A stretch of 25,170 nucleotides of DNA from an uncultured Clostridium sp. Its GTDB lineage: Bacteria > Bacillota > Clostridia > Lachnospirales > Lachnospiraceae. Position 1 is the stretch's first letter. Every line of letters starts with the position of its first letter. The stretch covers positions 1-25,170 of the forward strand of contig UQFC01000037.1 in the NCBI GenBank assembly GCA_900540335.1. The letters are read 5' to 3'. A program made the position numbers and the translations under genes. Positions 21,505-25,170 of the stretch are shown here, piece by piece. The notes under the pieces were generated by a model that made no database searches, had not been told where the DNA came from, and saw nothing but the letters and a program-made list of their open reading frames with translations.

Positions 21505-23295
21505 ATGTGGATCAAAAAGATAAAAGAAAGAAGCATAATACAGAAAGAAAAAAATGAACAGGAAACAGAGATTCAGAAGGCCCCGAAAAAAGGAAGGCCA
21601 AAAAAGAAAGGGGTTCTGGTTCTGATAATCGGCGCAGCCGTACTGGCTGCAGTTTTCGGACTGTGGCTGTTGAAAAGCCGCAGCGCGCGGACATCTTCGG
21701 AAGGAGCACAAGGGCAGAGAACGGCAGTGGTAACGAAGGGAACCATTACCTCAGAGCTTTCCTCCTCCGGCGTGATTTCGCCCAAGGATACCTACAGCCT
21801 CACCTCCCTGGTTGAGGGTGAAGTTATTTCTGCAGATTTTGAAGAGGGAGATCAGGTGACAGAGGGACAGATCCTGTATCAGATTGATGTTTCCTCCATG
21901 GAATCAGAGCTGAAATCAGCCAGCACCTCTCTGGAGCGGGCGCAGAAGAAATACGAGAAGGCGCAGGAGGACTACAATGAGGCTGTGTCTGATTACAGCG
22001 GAAATACATATAAAGCCACACGAACAGGGTATATTCGGGAATTGAATATTCAGGCCGGGGATCAGGTTGGACAGAACACAGATATTGCATCAATTTACAA
22101 TGATCAGATTATGAAAATCCGTGTTCCGTTTCTTGCGCAGGAGGCAGCGGCGATTGGAGCCGGAAACCAGGCAGTGCTGACCCTTACCGATACAGAGGAG
22201 CAGATAAACGGTGTGGTAACAGCTGTCAGCAATATGGATGAGGTGCTGGACGGAGGAAGAATTGTCCGGTATGTAACGATTGAAGCGGCAAATCCGGGAG
22301 GGCTGACCTCCAGCCACAGCGCAGTGGCGGAAATCAACGGAATGGTCTGCACGGCGGAAGGAAGCTTTGAGGCTGCCACAGATCTTGTGATGAAGGCAGA
22401 TCTTCCTTCCAGTGTGGAGGTTGAGGCCATGCTGGTTCATGAAGGGGACTATGTTACAGAAGGAACTCCCATTTTCCGAATCGCCTCGAAGGATGCGGAG
22501 AATTTGCTGGATACCTATCAGGATGTCATGGCCCAGGCGGAGGAATCCCTGGAAAGCGCGCAGAGCAAGGTGGATTCCACAAAGGAAAGCTACGATAATT
22601 ATACAATTACCGCCCCGATTTCCGGTCAGGTGATTACAAAAAGCGTAAAGGAAGGCGATACCATCAGCAGGAACTCAGGCAGCAGTGACACGACCCTGGC
22701 AGTTATTTATGATCTGTCCCAGCTGACCTTTGAAATGTCTGTAGATGAGCTGGATGTGCGCAGCGTTCAGGTGGGACAGAAGGTTTCCGTAACAGCAGAT
22801 GCCCTGGAAGGCCAGACCTTTACGGGAACGGTTACCAATGTAAGCCTGGAAAGCGTACAGTCCAACGGTGTTACAAATTATCCGGTGACAGTGACTCTGG
22901 ATGAAACAGGTGATTTGCTTCCGGGAATGAATGTGGACGGGGTAATCCTTCTGGATCAGACAGAGGATGCTTTGATGATTCCCATTGACTCTCTGATGCG
23001 GGGCAATCGCGTTTATGTGAAGGACGATACGGTAAAGGAAGCCGCGGGAAGTGTTCCTGCCGGATTCCGGGAAGTGGAGGTGGAAACCGGACTGACCAAT
23101 GATGATTATGTGGAGATCGTAAGCGGACTTTCGGAAGGAGAAGAGGTTTATGTAAATGAGTCATCGAAAAGCACGGATGCATTTATGATGGGAGTTCCAG
23201 GCGGCGGAATGGGCGGTGGCCCAGGCAGCGGAATGGGAGCTCCTGCAGGCAGAGCGGGCGGTCCCTCAGGCGGTCCGGGCGGCGGAATGCGCTGA
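21505..23295 (+). CDS. MacA/YknX-like efflux adaptor with two adaptor modules
   Basis: This 596-residue HlyD/MacA-family membrane-fusion protein is longer than the usual ~370-420. It has a basic cytoplasmic N-terminus with KKGRPKKKG and a single TM at ~37-56. Module 1 has a lipoyl half (GEVISADFEEGDQVTEGQ, ~105-122), a coiled coil at ~132-165, the second lipoyl half TGYIRELNIQAGDQVGQ and a beta-barrel stretch to ~290. Module 2 has another lipoyl half (LVHEGDYVTEGTPIF), a coiled coil at ~330-365, TAPISGQVITKSVKEGDTI and a barrel plus membrane-proximal region to ~552. A Gly/Met/Pro-rich tail follows (563-596). The ribosome site is weak (GGGGAGAG about 11 bases upstream). It should couple the MacB-type ATPase/permease downstream to extracellular substrate handling; the substrate is unknown. 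Confidence 0.88.
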   Translation: MWIKKIKERSIIQKEKNEQETEIQKAPKKGRPKKKGVLVLIIGAAVLAAVFGLWLLKSRSARTSSEGAQGQRTAVVTKGTITSELSSSGVISPKDTYSLTSLVEGEVISADFEEGDQVTEGQILYQIDVSSMESELKSASTSLERAQKKYEKAQEDYNEAVSDYSGNTYKATRTGYIRELNIQAGDQVGQNTDIASIYNDQIMKIRVPFLAQEAAAIGAGNQAVLTLTDTEEQINGVVTAVSNMDEVLDGGRIVRYVTIEAANPGGLTSSHSAVAEINGMVCTAEGSFEAATDLVMKADLPSSVEVEAMLVHEGDYVTEGTPIFRIASKDAENLLDTYQDVMAQAEESLESAQSKVDSTKESYDNYTITAPISGQVITKSVKEGDTISRNSGSSDTTLAVIYDLSQLTFEMSVDELDVRSVQVGQKVSVTADALEGQTFTGTVTNVSLESVQSNGVTNYPVTVTLDETGDLLPGMNVDGVILLDQTEDALMIPIDSLMRGNRVYVKDDTVKEAAGSVPAGFREVEVETGLTNDDYVEIVSGLSEGEEVYVNESSKSTDAFMMGVPGGGMGGGPGSGMGAPAGRAGGPSGGPGGGMR

Positions 23296-23298
23296 GAA

Positions 23299-23370
23299 AA
23301 TCAGGACGTATCAATAAAAATAAAAAAACAGGAATAAAAAACAGGATGAATCAGGACAGGAATCAATAAA
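23299..23370 (+). repeat. Nested short direct repeats between adaptor and ATPase genes
   Basis: AATCAGGAC occurs at 23299-23307 and 23349-23357. ATCAATAAA occurs at 23310-23318 and 23362-23370. Between them AATAAAAAAACAGG (23319-23332) is followed directly by AATAAAAAACAGG (23333-23345). The 88-base gap is thus built almost wholly of duplicated units. No hairpin or terminator is seen, so the operon should continue through it. Confidence 0.75.
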
Positions 23371-23383
23371 TGGAGGAAGGCAT

Positions 23384-24121
23384 ATGGAAGAACCTCTGAT
23401 TGAATTAAAGGATATTTATAAAATATATCATATGGGAACGGAGGAAGTAAGGGCAAACGACGGAATTTCTCTGAATGTGATGAAAGGAGAATTTGTGGCG
23501 ATTGTAGGTAAGTCGGGAAGCGGCAAATCGACTTTGATGAATATTATCGGCGCCCTGGACGTTCCAACCTCCGGCAGTTACCTGCTGGGAGGTGAGGATG
23601 TGGATCAGATGAGCGATGATCAGCTGGCCGATATCCGCAACCGGCAGATTGGTTTTATTTTTCAGCAGTATAACCTGCTTCCCAAATCAAATCTGCTGGA
23701 GAATGTGGAGCTTCCGCTTTTATATGCAAAGAAAGACGGAGAAGAGCGGAAAGAACGGGCCATGAAGGCCCTGGAGAGAGTGGGACTGGCAGATAAATGG
23801 AAAAATTATCCCAATCAGCTTTCCGGAGGCCAGCAGCAGCGGGTATCGATTGCCCGTGCCCTGGCCGGGGATCCCTCTCTGATTCTGGCAGATGAGCCCA
23901 CGGGCGCTCTTGATTCACGAACCAGCCGGGAGGTTTTGAATTTTTTAAAGGAGCTGAACGAAGAAGGAAACACGATTGTGATGATTACCCATGACAATAC
24001 CATTGCGCTGGAAGCAAAGCATGTGGTCAGGATTCACGATGGAAAAATTAATTTTGACGGAGATGTAAAGGATTATGCTGCAATCATTCAAGCTGGCAAT
24101 GAAAAGCATCTGGAGCAATAA
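23384..24121 (+). CDS. MacB/LolD-type ABC transporter ATP-binding protein
   Basis: This 245-residue ATPase of the MacB/YknY/LolD class energises a mechanotransmission-type transporter. Walker A is GKSGSGKST, Q-loop FIFQQYNLLP, signature LSGGQQQRVSIARALAG, Walker B LILADEPTGALD and the switch His is in MITHDN. The N-terminus (IELKDIYKIYHMGTEEVRA) is typical of this class. A GGAGGAAGG site precedes the ATG. The permease start probably overlaps its 3' end, and the preceding adaptor completes the MacA-MacB-like set. Efflux of a peptide, lipid or antibiotic-like compound is the family expectation; specificity is unknown. Confidence 0.95.
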   Translation: MEEPLIELKDIYKIYHMGTEEVRANDGISLNVMKGEFVAIVGKSGSGKSTLMNIIGALDVPTSGSYLLGGEDVDQMSDDQLADIRNRQIGFIFQQYNLLPKSNLLENVELPLLYAKKDGEERKERAMKALERVGLADKWKNYPNQLSGGQQQRVSIARALAGDPSLILADEPTGALDSRTSREVLNFLKELNEEGNTIVMITHDNTIALEAKHVVRIHDGKINFDGDVKDYAAIIQAGNEKHLEQ

Positions 24122-25170
24122 AATGCGCTCCTTTCTGACCATGCTGGGAATCATTATCGGTGTGGCATCGGTTATCATCCTGGTCAGTCTGGTAAATGCC
24201 TATATGTCGTACATGACAGACAGCTTTGCCAGCATGGGAACCAACCAGATTACGGTGAATATGATCAATTTATCCTCCCGCTCTGTTTCCGACGAGGAAA
24301 TGTATGAGTTTTACACAGAACAGGGAGATGTGTTTGATGAAATTTCACCGATGGTAAGCATTGGCGGAACCATTAAGCACGGAAATGATTCTATGACTTC
24401 AACCTCTATTACAGGGGTCAGCGAAGCCTATCTGTCTATCAAGGACTGGGAACTTGAATGTGGAAGAAATCTTCAGTACGGGGATCTGACAGGACGCCAC
24501 AAGGTCTGTGTAATCGGTTCTTATGTGGCAGATGAGCTGTACGGCAGCGCGGAGAATGCTTATGGAGAAACGCTGAAAATCAACGGCCATGCATTTACGA
24601 TTGTAGGTGTGGCAGCCCGGCAGGAAGAGGATATGGATGAAGGCGGAACCGATGATTTTGTGTGGATGCCTTATACAAGAGCTGTGAAAATGGCAAGAAA
24701 TTCCAATATCAATAATTACGTTTTCACTGTGTCTGATTTATCCCAGGCAACAGAGGCAAAAAGCCGGATAGAAAGCTTTCTGTATGAAAAATTTAAAAAT
24801 GAAGATCTGTACACAGTAACTGCAATGAGCGAAATGCTGGATGAGTTAAATTCCATGATTGCCATGGTATCAGCGGGGCTGGGCGGTATTGCCGGTATCT
24901 CTCTGCTGGTAGCCGGAGTTGGTGTAATGAATATCATGCTGGTTTCCGTGACAGAGAGAACAAGAGAAATCGGAATCAGGAAAGCCCTGGGAGCGAGAAA
25001 ACGTGTCATTATGCAGCAGTTTGTCATAGAAGCGGCAGTGACCAGTTCTCTGGGGGGAATCCTCGGAATCATTCTGGGAAGCGTTGTGACATCTGCGGTG
25101 GGAAAGCTTGCCGGTCTGTCTGCCTCCCCCACTCCCGCGGCAGTGCTGGTGTCCTTTGGAGTATCGGTAG
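24075..25170 (+). CDS. MacB/FtsX-family ABC transporter permease (3' end missing)
   Basis: The frame is open from 24075 to the window end (365 codons) with no stop. The N-terminus FKLAMKSIWSNKMRSFLTML leads into the first TM helix (GIIIGVASVIILVSLV), a MacB permease hallmark. A large extracellular region follows (~60-275, including GVSEAYLSIKDWELECGR and VCVIGSYVADELYG), then TM2 around SLLVAGVGVMNIMLVSVTER and the coupling-helix motif TREIGIRKALGARKRVI, then the start of TM3. ATG 24075 is favoured by N-terminal similarity and by AAAGG just upstream (spacing short), giving a 47-base overlap with the ATPase gene. ATG 24099 or 24123 are alternatives but would cut the conserved amphipathic start. 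About 30-60 residues are probably missing at the C-terminus. Confidence 0.9.
   Translation, partial: MLQSFKLAMKSIWSNKMRSFLTMLGIIIGVASVIILVSLVNAYMSYMTDSFASMGTNQITVNMINLSSRSVSDEEMYEFYTEQGDVFDEISPMVSIGGTIKHGNDSMTSTSITGVSEAYLSIKDWELECGRNLQYGDLTGRHKVCVIGSYVADELYGSAENAYGETLKINGHAFTIVGVAARQEEDMDEGGTDDFVWMPYTRAVKMARNSNINNYVFTVSDLSQATEAKSRIESFLYEKFKNEDLYTVTAMSEMLDELNSMIAMVSAGLGGIAGISLLVAGVGVMNIMLVSVTERTREIGIRKALGARKRVIMQQFVIEAAVTSSLGGILGIILGSVVTSAVGKLAGLSASPTPAAVLVSFGVSV

Overview
The window reads as chromosomal DNA from a Clostridia bacterium, most likely Lachnospiraceae. The reasons are the mid-range base composition, strong AGGAGG-type ribosome binding sites, Ala/Glu/Thr linkers after the lipobox of a substrate-binding protein, YesM/YesN two-component pairs, and the order tig-clpP-clpX-lon-engB. 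This placement is inference; no marker gene fixes the genus. Almost all genes are on the + strand. One short gene (CYTH family) is on the - strand. I see no tRNA, rRNA, insertion sequence, CRISPR array or prophage gene. No gap without a gene exceeds about 240 bases.

Region 1 (1-2073): the end of a cobalamin cluster. It holds the 3' part of cbiB and a threonine-phosphate decarboxylase (cobD), which together make and attach the aminopropanol arm of the nucleotide loop.

Region 2 (2102-11766): a sugar-sensing and uptake locus. It runs: YesN-type AraC response regulator; YesM-type histidine kinase; a membrane-anchored sugar-binding-like protein translationally coupled to the kinase; a second, galactose/glucose-binding-protein-like lipoprotein; a good promoter with an inverted repeat near the start of transcription; then the transporter mglB-mglA-mglC and an orphan 71-residue single-pass membrane protein. 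The layout resembles the XylFII-LytS-YesN sensing design, but the ligand-site residues here point to galactose/glucose-type sugars and there are two extra binding proteins. A bidirectional terminator closes the region.

Region 3 (11748-20136): housekeeping proteostasis. A CYTH-family protein is divergent from trigger factor (tig), followed by clpP, clpX, lon, the ribosome-assembly GTPase engB and an M20 metallopeptidase. The 232-base tig-clpP gap is unusual: mutually exclusive hairpins, an imperfect long stem, and a strong intrinsic terminator only 39 bases before the clpP start codon. It looks like an attenuator of unrecognised type.

Region 4 (20212-25170): a terminator, then an SLH-domain surface protein, a large MacA/YknX-like adaptor that seems to contain two adaptor modules in tandem, a MacB-type ATPase and the start of its FtsX/MacB-like permease, which runs off the window.

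The best candidates for something undescribed are the tig-clpP leader, the sensor/transporter locus with three binding proteins and its small membrane protein, and the tandem adaptor with its SLH neighbour.
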